Shown: positions 34,152-45,924 of the stretch, one piece after another
Numbering within the stretch: the stretch's first letter is position 1
How the letters are laid out: each line of letters opens with the position of its first letter
Origin: Campanula takesimana
Taxonomy: Eukaryota > Streptophyta > Magnoliopsida > Asterales > Campanulaceae
Assembly (NCBI GenBank): GCA_026119855.1
Contig: JAOWBW010001912.1
Coordinates: 62,001 to 126,000, forward strand
Direction of reading: 5' to 3'
DNA length: 64,000 nucleotides
Position numbers and translations under genes: made by a program
The notes under the pieces: model-generated
Databases searched by the model: none
What the model saw: only the letters and a program-made list of their open reading frames with translations
Told to the model about the DNA's origin: nothing

Positions 34152-37100
34152 ATGTCTGGAAGAAGAAACAGAGGAGGTACTAGTGGAGCACCGAATCAGA
34201 ATGATACAAGGGAAGAAGCCCGTGCCATGTTTCAAGGCATGTTTGAGGCGGCCATGAAGGCCATACATGATCAAGGTCCGAGCGTAGAACAAGCACCACC
34301 CCGCTATGGATTGGAGCAACTTCTGAAGTTGAAACCGGTTGAATTCAATAGGGAACCCGATGTAAGGAAAGCTGAGTTGTGGATTGAGTCTATGGAGAAG
34401 ATTTATGATGTATTTGGGTGTTCGGATGAGGACAAGGTCCGGTTCGCGGCTTACAAGCTTGTGGGAGCCACCGAGCATTGGTGGAAGGGTGTTAAAGCTA
34501 CTTGGGATGATACTCACACGGTGTATGCGTGGGAGTTGTTTGTGCGCAAATTCAAGGAGCATTTCATTCCGGTTGTTGATCAAAACCGAAAGGAGATCGA
34601 GCTACTCAACTTGGAGCAAGGATTGTTGTCTATAGCACAATACTCGGCTAAGTTCATAGAATTAGCCCGGTATTGCGACTATTTGGTGAGGACCGAGGAA
34701 CAAAAAGCTATGAGATCATTCGGGGATTGAAGACCTCCATCCGTACTCAACTTATTGCTCAACGGATTGTGACTTTCCAAGATGCGGTGGACCGAGCCTA
34801 TTTAATAGAGCAAGATATTGGGGAGCATAAGAGGAAGACCGAGGTGGCTAACCCGAGTAAGCAAGGAGCGCAGAGCAAGTCTCAACCAAGGATTGATAAT
34901 CGAGGTAACTTTGGGGGACAATCTCAGTCCCGAGGGCAACCGATCCCAAGGAACCCGGGTACCACTTCCGGGAACCAAGGGAGCCAAATGAGGAAGCCTT
35001 GTACCTATTGTCAGAAGGTAGGCCATTCGGAGGATAGGTGTTGGAAAAAGCAAGGCAAATGCACCAATTGTGGTGAAATGGGGCACTTTGCGAGAGATTG
35101 CACGAGGCACCGAGGACAGTCATCCGGGTCAGGGGTTAGTATTAATCAGGGTCAGAAAAGGGATGCCGCCGGGAAGCCCAAGGTCCAAGGGAAAGTGTTT
35201 GCAATGAATCAACAACAAGCTACCGATGATCCATCCGTTATTGGAGGTATTGTTTCTGTGTCTAATGTGAGCGCACGAGCGTTAGTAGATCCAGGATCAT
35301 CTCATTCATACATTTATGTGCAATTTTCTTCCATGTTAAATGATGCATTCGAGTCTTTACCGTACGTGCTAGAGGTGTCGACCCCTATAGGAGAATGCTT
35401 GATTTCTGATCGAGTCTTTCGTGCTTGTGATGTGGTTATTTGTGGTCGAGTCCTTTGTGCGGATTTGGTGGTTCTTCCTATCCAAGACTTTGATGTCATT
35501 TTGGGTATGGATTGGTTGAGCAAGTTTCATGCTTCCGTTGATTGCCGTAAGAAAACTGTTACTTTTTCTATTCCCGATGTGCCTAAATTTGTGTTTGAGG
35601 CTAGTCCTCTGAGTAGGAAGGTTCGCTTAATTTCTTTTATGAAAGCGAGAAGATTATTGCATAGTGGTTGCGAGGGGTATTTGGCTAGTGTTCTTGATAC
35701 TAGGAAAGAATCCCCTAGTTTTGATAGTGTTCGGGTAGTTCGGGAATTTCCCGATGTTTTCTCTACCGAGTATGTTATGCCTCCCGATCGTGAGATTGAG
35801 TTTTGTATAGACCTTTTGCCTGGTACGGCTCCAATTTCGAAAGCACCTTATAGGTTAGCTCCCGCAGAGTTGAAGGAATTAAAGGTTCAATTGCAAGAGT
35901 TGCTTGATCGAGGGTTTATCCGCCCTAGTGTTTCCCCGTGGGGAGCACCGGTTTTATTTGTGCGGAAGAAAGACGGTTCCTTGAGATTGTGCATCGATTA
36001 CAGGAAGTTGAATCAGGTTACGGTGAAGAACAAGTATCCTCTACCGCACATCGATGATTTATTTGATCAGCTTCAAGGGTCCGTTGTGTTTTCCAAGCTT
36101 GATTTGAGGAGTGGGTACCATCAGTTGAAGGTTCGATCGGAGGATATTCCGAAGACTGCTTTTCGCACTCGGTATGGTCATTATGAGTTCTTGGTTATGC
36201 CGTTTGGGTTGACTAACGCGCCGGCCATGTTTATGGATTTGATGAACCGGATTTTCCATCCCTATCTTGATTCGTTCGTGGTAGTCTTCATCGACGACAT
36301 TCTTGTTTATTCGAAATCTCGAGAGGAGCATGATCAACACTTGAGGACAGTTTTATCCGTTCTTGCGAGGGAGAAATTATTTGCGAAGTTCAGTAAATGC
36401 GAATTTTGGCTCGAGAAGGTGTCATTTCTGGGTCATGTGATTTCTAAAGATGGGATTTCGGTGGATCCGTCAAAGATTGAAGCCATAGTGGATTGGAAGA
36501 GACCCGAATCAGTGACAGAGATTAGAAGTTTTCTTGGTTTAGCCGGGTATTACAGAAGGTTTATTGAAGGGTTTTCGAGGATTGCTACTCCGATGACTCA
36601 GTTGACCCGGAAGAATGTTCCGTTTGTGTGGACCAAGAAATGTGACAAGAGTTTCGAGGAATTGAAGAAGAGGTTGACTACCGCACCGATCTTGACTTTG
36701 CCTAATGGGAGCGATGGCCTAGTGATTTATAGTGATGCTTCGAAAGAGGGTTTGGGTTGTGTGTTGATGCAGAATGGGAAAGTAATTGCGTATGCTTCGA
36801 GGAAGTTAACCCCGAGTGAACAGAATTACCCTACTCATGATATGGAGTTGGCGGCGATAGTCTTTGCGTTGCACAAGTGGAAGCACTACCTTTATGGAGC
36901 GAAGTTCGAGATTTTTACCGATCACAAGAGTTTGAAGTACCTATTCTCTCAGAAGGAATTTAACAACCGACAACGTCGATGGATGGAATTGTTGAAGGAT
37001 TATGATTGCACGATTTCTTATCACCCGGGAAAGGCGAATGTGGTAGCCGATGCGATTAGTAGAAAGTCTTATGTGGCTTCGATGATGGTCCGTGAATGGA

Positions 37101-38611
37101 AAATGCTTGAGGATGTTCGAGATTGGTCTCCTCGTGAATCGAGACATGGGGCTATTTTTGCGAATATTAGGGTGTCTCCGACCCTAATTCAGAGAATAAA
37201 GGAAGCTCAGAAAGAAGATCCCGAGTTAGTGAGAATAATGGGTAAATTGAAGGAAAAGAATTTCGAGGATTTTTCTTTGGGTTCGAGTGGAGTTTTGACT
37301 TTCCGTGGTCGTTTGTGTGTTCCGGATGTCGATGGAATTAAACAGAGAGTTTTAGATGAGGGTCACAAATCGAGGTATACTATTCATCCGGGTAGTACGA
37401 AGATGTATCAGGATTTGAAGCAACAATTTTGGTGGATTAATATGAAGAGGGAAATAGCCGAGTATGTTTCGAAGTGTCTAACTTGTCAGCAGGTCAAAGC
37501 CGAGCATCAGAGACCCGCGGGATTACTTCAGCCGTTAGAGATTCCAGAGTGGAAATGGGAGCATGTGACTATGGATTTCGTTACGGGACTACCTCGTACC
37601 CGTAGGAAGTTTGACAGTGTTTGGGTAATAGTGGATAGATTGACCAAGAGTGCCCATTTCTTACCTATTGACATCAGGTATTCGATGGAGAAGCTTGCGA
37701 CCCTTTATATCGATGAGATCGTGAGATTGCATGGGGTTCCGGTTAGCATTGTGTCAGATCGGGACCCGAGGTTTACTTCTAGGTTCTGGAAGGCGTTTCA
37801 GGAAGCTTTGGGTACAGATTTGCGATTCAGCACGGCTTTTCATCCCCAGACAGACGGTCAATCCGAGAGGACTATTCAGATTTTGGAGGATATGTTGCGA
37901 ACGTGTTCGATATACTTTTCTGATTCTTGGGATTCGCACCTACCGTTAGTGGAGTTCTCTTACAACAGCAGTTATCAGGCTAGTATCGAGATGGCACCGT
38001 ATGAGGCTTTGTATGGAAGGAAATGTCGATCACCTATTTGTTGGGATGAGGTTGGTGAAGCGAAGATCGTGGGTATTGATTTGCTTCAGGATTCGGTTGA
38101 GAAAGTCAAAGTTATCCGGGATCGATTGAAGACAGCCCAGAGTCGACATAAGAGCTACGCAGACAACAGAAGGCGAGATCTTAGTTTTCAGATTGGTGAT
38201 TTGGTGTTCTTGAAAGTGTCTCCGAAGGTGGGTATTCGTAGGTTTGGGAAGAAAGGTAAATTGGCTCCGAGGTTTATTGGCCCGTTTGAGGTTTTGGGAA
38301 AGGTTGGACTTCTTGCGTATCGACTCGCGTTACCGTCATCTTTGGACCGGTTGCACAACGTTTTCCACGTTTCTATGCTTCGGAAGTATGTTTATGACCC
38401 ATCTCACGTGTTACCGAGAGTACCGGAGGATATTGAGCCAGATATGACTTATGAGGAACGACCGGTTCGGATCTTAGATTCCAAAGTCCAAGAGTTGAGG
38501 AGCAAGAGCATCGCATTGGTTCGAGTTCTTTGGAGGAATCATAATATCGAGGAGTCGACGTGGGAGCTTCGTGACGAGATCGAGAGGAAATTTCCGTGGC
38601 TTTTTGTTTGA
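34152..38611 (+). pseudogene. Tekay-like gag-pol, internal copy 2, one frameshift
   Basis: Gag opens at ATG 34152, and one base is missing near 34715 relative to copy 1. The rest is a single open frame to 38611. Numbering from 34673: zinc knuckles at 110-123 and 130-143 (CTYCQKVGHSEDRC, CTNCGEMGHFARDC); protease DPGSS at 206-210; reverse transcriptase about 425-545 with FIDD at 539-542; RNase H about 684-795 (D688, D750, D793); integrase zinc domain with CLTC at 935-938, then core D968, D1029 and E1065 (35 residues between the last two); chromodomain about 1255-1312. All catalytic residues are present. The element is therefore very young. Whether the single missing base is real or a consensus error cannot be told from the sequence. 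Confidence 0.96.
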
Positions 38612-38660
38612 GGTGAGTCTCGTTAAAATTCGGGTCGAATTTTCTTTAAGGGGGAGTGAA

Positions 38661-40766
38661 TGTCACGACCCGAAATATAGGCTCTATTTTATTAGTAATT
38701 AAATGATTTTTATTTAATTATTTGCTTATTTATTTATTTAAATTATTATTTATCTAATTATTATGTGTGCAATTTATGTGTTATAATAATTATGCCTAGC
38801 ATTTTATTCGAGTTATTTGGGCTAGTGTGGAAGTGTTGGGTCTTAATTGTTAGTAGGGAGTGTAGTTTGTGTGTAGTGTGAGAGAGGGGGCCTAAGTGTA
38901 ATATTTTGAATTATTTCCCCCTACTCCCCCTCACCTCCCTCACCATCTCCCTCACCCTCACCATTCTCCCAGCAATCTCTCTCTCTCTCCTCCAAGTTTG
39001 GTAAGTTTTCTTCATCTTCCTTCTCTCTTCATTTCCTCCTTCTTCCTCTCATCTTCTCTCATTTCTTAAAGCATGAACCTTGTTTAGATCGTCGATAGGA
39101 TCGCGTAGAATCAAAAAGAATTGAATTCCGTCAGCTTTGAGAAAATCCAAGTAAGTTACTTTTCCCCCATTTTGATGCTAAAATGTTCATATTATGTTCA
39201 TATAATGCTTTTGTTGTTATATTTGAAGTTTGGTTGAGTTTAGAATTGATTTGGGATTTTATTTGGGTTTTGGGTAAAAATGGTGAATTGATGAATGTTG
39301 GTGTTGATTCTTGATTTTAGTTGATAAAGGGTGTTGTTAGGATCCCCTTTTTAGTTAAATGACGTTTAGGCACCTTAGGAATCGTTTTGGGAGTGTTAAT
39401 TTTGGGTGTTAAAGTTTTGGTATGAAAATGGCAAGGAAATGTGAAGACCCCAGCTCTGTTCTTGGCCAACCCGTAGACCAGGCGCCCGCCCGCCTTGGCC
39501 CGAGCGCCCGCCTGCCCCTTGTTTTCCAGCGACCCAAACCTACTGGCCAAACAAGCGCCCGCCCGCCCCAGGCCAGGCGCCCGCCCGCCCGCCTGCTTGG
39601 AAAATTGCCCCTTTTTGCTTGTTTAAACTAAATGGCTTAATTAGTTTAGGTTTAATCCTTCTAATTAACTTAAGATAACACCGTGGAACACTTTATTGTG
39701 TGGATTTGATTCTTTTGTGAATAAATATGATGTGAAATTTATTTAAGTACCGTTTTGGTAATGTTGGGCATCTTTGATGTGCGGTTTGGATTGGTTTACC
39801 TTTTTGGTAATTTAATTGGAATGGTTCCCTACTTTGGAACCTTAAGTTGTTCATTCATGCTAAATTATTATTACTTAGCATTTATTTGAAAGTCCAGCTG
39901 GTATTTGGTGTGTGTTTGGGCGATGGGAAAGATTATAATGGCAAAGCCAAGTCCATTATAATGTTGACCATTGTTTTGCCCCCTTCTTTACCCCTTCTCC
40001 AGATTGGCCTTGGAAAGGATAAGTCAGCGTTCCTTTGTGAATGTATCTGGCTAGCGGGCATGACTTTGTGTCATGGTCCTTGTCCCTTGTGACACTTTTA
40101 TGTTATTGGTTCCGGTACCGGGGTTTTCTCTTCGGCTTTCATGCTATTATGAAGATGATGATTTGTTGATTATTGAAGCTGCGCAGCGATCCTTTATTTG
40201 GATGTTCCGGTTTGGAAAACCTTGGCTATATCCTTTGTTATGTGTTTATTTCCGCTGCTATCTGTTATGTGATAAATGCTATATGCTATGTGATATTTAT
40301 TATTGCTTATTGTATATTACATTATAGCATGTCATGTAGTTGCATTAGTAACTTATTGAGATTTATCTCACCCCCTTTTCTTTTATCTTGTTTTTCCTTA
40401 ACCCCCCCCAGGTGCTAAGGATTAGTCTCGCTGATCACGAGAAAGAGGACGTCGAGTGTGGATACGTTCTTTTGGGGAAGGTTGTTATAGGTTGGTTTAC
40501 ATTATGTAAATGTGTAACCATTTTGGGATAGTAGTACCAAACAATGACGTCACTAAGAATTGTATATTTGTATTTTGTTGGGCATAAACTTGTGGAAGTT
40601 TATGTTAGTTGTATTTGGTTTTTATTAAACTTGGTTTTGTAAAACTTTGGATCATCACCACCTTTTGGTATCGAATGGAATTTTTAAATTCAGTATTTCT
40701 TAGTTTTGGTTTTAGAGTCGACGTCCAGCTCGCGGTCCCGGGCCCGCGGGGTCCGGGGTCGCGACA
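38661..40766 (+). repeat. Tekay-like LTR C
   Basis: It is preceded by AAGGGGGAGTGAA (38648-38660), starts TGTCACGACC and ends GTCGCGACA before target duplication atgag (40767-40771). At 2106 bp it is the same length as LTR A. Private changes include GCATGAACC for GCGTGAACC, again a CpG loss. Confidence 0.97.
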
Positions 40767-40771
40767 ATGAG

Positions 40772-41100
40772 GCTATATGTACCTCTAAATTAGGAAAGTT
40801 GGGTAAATGAGTTCAAATATGTCATTATCTTTAATTTAGCACAACTTGTCATCTTTGCATGTGGATTAAATTTTATATGATAATTTTTATTTATTTTTAC
40901 TTAGTGAACAAAATGAATTATGATCTAGATATAATTAAAAGAATTACTAATTGATGCGGACAGAACTCATTGAAGTTTTTGGAGTCATTTGAGCGAGAGT
41001 GCGTAAAGGGTCGTAACTTTTGACTCCGGATCTACCACAGAACGCACCATATATCAAATCGAACGCCGGAGCGAGACGAACAAAAGTCATTGGGCGTAGT
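40772..41100. repeat. Continuation of the local repeat, copy 2
   Basis: Sequence from 40772 aligns with 24596-24915: CCTCTAAATTAGGAAAGTTG, TTGACTCCGGATC and CGCACCATATATCAAATCGAA occur in the same order. It diverges after about 41093. From 41100 to 41500 the sequence is AT-rich with A/T runs, and I recognise nothing in it. Confidence 0.85.
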
Positions 41101-41539
41101 CCCTTGATGCAGGGTTTAAAAGGCCCAATAAACATTGTTTAGGACCTCAAACCGGCTTCTAAAATTTTTATCAATTTTTGAACCCTTTGTTTTCATAATT
41201 AGGGTTTATTCAGTTTTACGATTGCAGAAAAATTAAAGACTTTGTTTTAGTATTTTTGGAGTCATTTTTTTTTATCGTTTTATGATATTGATTTTATTTT
41301 TCCAATATTACTGCACATTCATAGATTAGACACTCGAGTTTTTAATTGTGTTAATTTTCAAAATAAAAAATTAAAAAAAAATACATTTATAGTTTTTTTT
41401 TTTAAAAAAAAATACTTTTTGTGAGTATATTCTTTTTGTGTGAGAGGTCGGAAAGATGTTTCGTATTTTACGGAAACGGCAGTTTTCAACTTTAGATGTT
41501 GTTACCGCAATTAACGAACATAGGATGACATTAATGTTG

Positions 41540-41655
41540 ATCTTTTATTGAAGAAAATTGTATTTTGTCATGGTCAACTATATGTTGCCCTATCTCGTGC
41601 TAGAGATGCAACTAACTTTAAGATATTGATATGTAATGACAGGGCGTCTCAATAA
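41540..41655 (+). pseudogene. Helitron/PIF1-type helicase C-terminal fragment
   Basis: One frame reads HGQLYVALSRARDATNFKIL followed by ICNDRAS and a stop, matching the motif-VI region and tail of Pif1-family helicases encoded by plant Helitrons. Only this end is recognisable. A Helitron-like 3' end lies at 45898; with the inserted MULE removed it would be about 1.3 kb downstream, so the two may belong together. Confidence 0.7.
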
Positions 41656-41660
41656 TTATA

Positions 41661-42655
41661 GGGGTCATGTGCTAAGTATGAATATTAGGTCCTTATATTC
41701 TTCGGGAAAAAAAATATTAGTCCTTACTATATACTCCCTTTTTCGCAACAACCGGAAAATTAGTCCTCTTTTTTCATTGTAGTTATTAATTTTTGATAAA
41801 AATAAACACTTTTTTTATACAACAATCACTAAAACTTCAACACAATAAAATCCACACAATTCCTGTATAACATGATAAGAACACAAGTTATAAGACAACT
41901 AAGAACCAAAGTATTTATTTTTTTCAATCTAGTTCACTCAAAACTACCAAATTGTAGAAATTACACAATAGCTTAAAAGTGAAAACATCTATACTCCCTC
42001 CCCTCCATAACATCGTACACCATTTTCTTATACCAGATCTTTTTTTGCTTATTTGAAAGGAAAAAACAGTAAGATATTATTTCCAGAATTTGGTTTGTAG
42101 ATTTATAACTAAAAATCCATTTGTAGGATGTACTTGAGGCCTTGAGGGGAACCAGGAATCACATGTCTTGATTCAAAAATAAATAAAATTACATGGCTGA
42201 AACAGAAATCAGAATGCTAAGTTTAATTGCCTTGAAACTTAATCATATGGTTTGAAAGTAGAAATTTTGTGAATAAAAGTAAGTTAAATTAAAGGAGAGA
42301 AAAAACCCTGCAATTATTTGTGTTCTTGAGATTATAAACTTGTGATTGATATCACTTAAACTACTCCGAAGAATCAAATTATGAAATAGCCGTCTGACTG
42401 GGGAGGGAATTAAATTGAGAATACTCAAATCGGAGCAGGATCAAGATGGGTTATATCATACAGTATATAAGAGGTTTTTTTTTTTTTTTTTTTTTTTTAC
42501 CTTTTCTTGTGAATTGGAATCGATATAAATCGAAGAAAGATGAGAGCCGTGATTTCCGAGATTGGAGGATGAGAGAGTGAGAAACCGTAGGGAAAATCTC
42601 GAGAGTCGATTTGGTAAATCGGAAAACACGCTTATGTCTATTCTATACATACTGT
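41661..42655. other. Unassigned AT-rich sequence
   Basis: No convincing ORF, LTR or TIR is seen. A 24-base T-run lies at 42475-42498. It may be the 3' untranslated and terminal part of the Helitron whose helicase fragment precedes it. Confidence 0.4.
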
Positions 42656-43344
42656 GTATCACATGGAGTTTCTAGCCATTTTGACATGCGTAATATTTAG
42701 GCGTAGTCAATGTGACATGCATACTTCATAAACAGCAAATGTGACCTGCGTACTTTAGTTCCGTTTTCAATTTGACCTATTTTTCTAACGCATGTTAAAA
42801 TTTAACGACACAGTCAATGAAAGTTAACGTACTAGTTAGTTTGAAGTTGATTTTCATTTTGAGGGGTTTATTGAAAATTTCATAAATAAAAGGGTTGTGA
42901 ATAAAAAAATTTGAAACAATATTTAAAGCTTAAAATAAATATTTTTTATGAGAAAAAATATTTTTTAATAATATGAAATGATAATAATAAATTATTAACC
43001 CTTAATGGGTAAAATGCTTTATTTAAACTTTAAATATATATCATCCACAGCGGCACAAACATCATCCATGCCTTAATATTTATCCCCCTAAAGATCCGCA
43101 ATCAAAATCAGCGTAATCGCCGCGAAAACGCACTAAAACCACACCATCGACGCCATCGGGTAAGGTGGCGGAGACCATCTGTCATGCGTTGTCACCTTTG
43201 TTTAGTTAGTTGGTATGGCGGCGGATGTGTTGGCTTGGTATGCTATGGGTGCTACTGTCACCGCCATAGCTTGCCTAATTCATTTTTTTTTTGAAACCGA
43301 GTTTTCGAATTTTTTGAAAAAAAAAATGATATACAAGGTTAAAT

Positions 43345-45238
43345 GGGATTTTTACCAATAAGTCCCTCATAGAAGGTGGAATTTACCAATAAAAACAAAC
43401 ATTTTCATATTTTACCGTAGGGTCCTTGGGTTGAAATCAATTTTGCCAATAAATCCCTGACACTTTTTAAATGGCAAAACTACCCTCGCCTATATATCAG
43501 GTCTTCTTCCCCCCTTTCTCCCCCAACCGTAAACCCTAGCCCCCTCTCTCTCTCTCGATCGATTTCTCTCTGCCTCGCTAACCCTTCCTCTTCTCCGGCA
43601 ACTCCCTCCCCATCCACCGTCTCAGGCATCTCTCCGGCGACAAGACCATACCCTCACTGCCTCCTCCGGCACCTCTCTCACCTCTGCGAAGTCTCCCCTT
43701 CCGACCACCCTTCCCATCGCCATCTCTGACCATCTTCCTCCACTGAGCCAAAATCCGTCTTCTGTAGATCCGGCCACCACATCCCTCTCCTCACCTCCCC
43801 CATCTCCGGCCAGTCATGGATCTAAAACCTCCGGCCAGATCCGTGGGAAGGAACTGGGAAACCAATTGGAGAAGAAAAAGAATAATATTAATGAGGGTGG
43901 AGACAGAAATTACTTCAAGAAGCCCAACACCGATCCATAATCTAGCTTTGTTCTTAAAGATCCTGATGCTCCCAGTTATTGTGATAGTGAGGGAAAGGTA
44001 AAAGGTTTTTTTTTTTTTTTTTTTAATGGTTGCTTCATTTAATTTGAGCAAAATTTCTTTAGAGGTTCAAGCCTCCAGTAGGATTAGTTGTCCCTATCAA
44101 GTAGAAGCTTTCACTGAGTGGAAGCTTTCCTCCTCCGAGCCCCTTTGTTTCTTCACATGAAAGAGTTTTTTTTTTTGGTCGAAATTCACAGGAAAGAGTT
44201 GATAAATGGTTCTGAAGACTTGGTTCATTTAGAGGCACTCCAGCTAAATATATTTTCAATGTGCAAAAATTGAGAAATGAATTTATCAATAGTTCACAAG
44301 TGAACAAATGAGAAATGAATTTATCAATGTCATTGTATTTATTAACTAAATTTATTTTTATTTAAACAATTGGTAAATTGATTTCTCAACAGTTTAAATG
44401 GAATATGACACCACACAACTGTGAAATCAATTGATAAATGATTTTACAAGTGAAAAAGAAAAAAATGACACAACTGAAAAATCATACAACTGTGAAATCA
44501 TTTGCGAAATGAATTTACAAGTGAAAAATGACACAACTGTGAAATCACACAACTGAGAAATCAATGTCTCAGTTACTAAACTCAAACTCATGTGTGAACA
44601 ACTGTGAAATGAATGTCTCAGTTATTATATTGACATGTGTGAACAACTGTGAAATACGTGTCTCAGTTATTTTAATAATTGTGAAAAAATTGAGAGATGA
44701 ATTTATCAGTTTTTACAAGTGAAAAATAAAAAAAATGACGCAACTGTGAAATCACACAACTGAGAAATCAGCTGAGAAATGATTTTACAAGTGAAAAATG
44801 AAAATTTTATTTCTATAATCGTGAAATTAATTAAAAAATGAAAAATATTTTTCTCAAATTTTTACTAGTGAAAAATGAGATTTTTTATTTCAAAAATTTG
44901 AATTATCTGTTGAGTGTACTTGTTTGATTCGTATTGACGACACGATTAAAACGGTGGTCTCGGATTATTTTTTTGATTTGTAGATTAAAAGATATTGCAT
45001 TTAAAAATTTTAAGGAAAAAAAAGAAGAGAGAGAAAGAGGAAAGGGAATCTAGAAGGAGGGGAACACGCATGTTACTTCTCAGGGTCTGCCGTCCAGCTG
45101 TCCACTCTCACATGCGCCATTTGCAACCCAGGGGCATTTTTGTCCAGCCAATTTTCCAAGGACTTTTTGGCGATTTTGAAAATATCCGTCCTTATTGGTC
45201 GTTTTCATCTGAATAAAGGACTTATTGGTCAAAACCTC
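43345..45238. mobile_element. Nested MULE carrying gene-like sequence (Pack-MULE candidate)
   Basis: The ends are GGGATTTTTACCAATAAGTC and, inverted, GAGGTTTTGACCAATAAGTC. A 9-bp duplication aggttaaat flanks it (43336-43344 and 45239-45247). It lies wholly within the 42666-45645 MULE. The cargo 43500-44000 has the look of a plant gene start: AAACCCTAGCC, pyrimidine-rich leader, Ser/Pro-coding sequence and a donor-like GGGAAAGGTAAAAG at 43990 followed by a 20-base T-run. A frame in the last 150 bp includes DPDAPSYCDSEGK; I do not recognise the parent gene. Confidence 0.88.
44260..44870. repeat. Degenerate short tandem repeat in the nested MULE
   Basis: Variants of ACAACTGTGAAATCA and TTTACAAGTGAAAAATGA are reiterated at least a dozen times with variable spacing and a loose period. 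It is non-coding. Confidence 0.75.
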
Positions 45239-45864
45239 AGGTTAAATTGTTCATTTATTAACAATTTTTATTATTTTAGATACATTGGTCATTTATTAAA
45301 TATTTTTTAATCTAATTATTTGTTTTTTTAAGACACATTCAAGAATAATTAAAATTATAATAATATATATTTATTTTAATCTTTAAGTATTAATGTTTCA
45401 ATTTTTTTGTTCACAACCCTTTTAATTATGGTATTTTCAACGAATCCCTTAAAAGGAAAATCTACTTCAAACTAACTAGTACGTTAACTTTCGTTAACTG
45501 TTTCGTTAAATTTTAACTGGCGTTAGAAAAAATTGTCAAATTGAAAACGAAACTAAAGTACGTAGGTCACATTTACTGTTTATGAAGTACGCATCTCACA
45601 TTGACTACGCCAAAATAGTACGTATGTCAAAATGGCTAAAAACTCGTATCACATGATGGGTTGAAGTAATTTGGGGGCCCTTCATTTTTGGGGGCCCATT
45701 GCTGTTGGGCTGGATGCACTGCCTCATAGCCGGGCCTGTGTAATGATACATTTTCTGGCCAAACTGATGTTATCATAGACAATATTGTCTTCAAAGAAAA
45801 TTTTCACAATTATAATGCGTTATTCTTGTTCAACTCATTTAAATTTATACAAATTTAGTATAAG

Positions 45865-45898
45865 TAACAGCCGGTGTATCGCACGGGAGTAACACTAG
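45865..45898 (+). mobile_element. Helitron-like 3' terminus
   Basis: The sequence reads CCGGTGTATCGCACGGG then AGTAACACTAG before a T. A short CG-rich hairpin-like block followed by CTAG at an A/T site is the usual plant Helitron 3' end. The stem here is imperfect. The stretch from 45656 to 45864 has no other recognisable content. Confidence 0.55.
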
Positions 45899-45924
45899 TT
45901 AGTAATAAAAAGGGAGATGCTAAC

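Larger units (their letters stand above)
25207..40771 (+). mobile_element. Three-LTR tandem Tekay-like Ty3/gypsy composite
   Basis: The order is LTR A (25212-27317), internal copy 1, LTR B (31944-34030), internal copy 2, LTR C (38661-40766). One 5-bp duplication, atgag, flanks the whole (25207-25211 and 40767-40771), and no target duplication separates the units at LTR B. LTR A and LTR C are both 2106 bp and differ at few sites, so the event is recent. A single insertion followed by unequal LTR recombination between sister copies is the simplest origin. An assembly artefact is the alternative. Confidence 0.93.
42666..45645. mobile_element. Mutator-like element (MULE) with long TIRs
   Basis: The ends are GAGTTTCTAGCCATTTTGAC and, inverted, GAGTTTTTAGCCATTTTGAC. 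The similarity continues for about 200 bp inward on both sides (42666-42860 and 45450-45645). A 10-bp duplication gtatcacatg flanks it exactly (42656-42665 and 45646-45655). No transposase is present, so it is non-autonomous. A second MULE is nested inside. Between them (43000-43300) is a non-TE-looking GC-richer stretch without an identified source. Confidence 0.93.

Noticed and set aside
34673..34715. ATG 34673 as the start of a separate pol ORF in copy 2
   Set aside because: The first dozen codons are gag DNA read out of frame upstream of a one-base loss.
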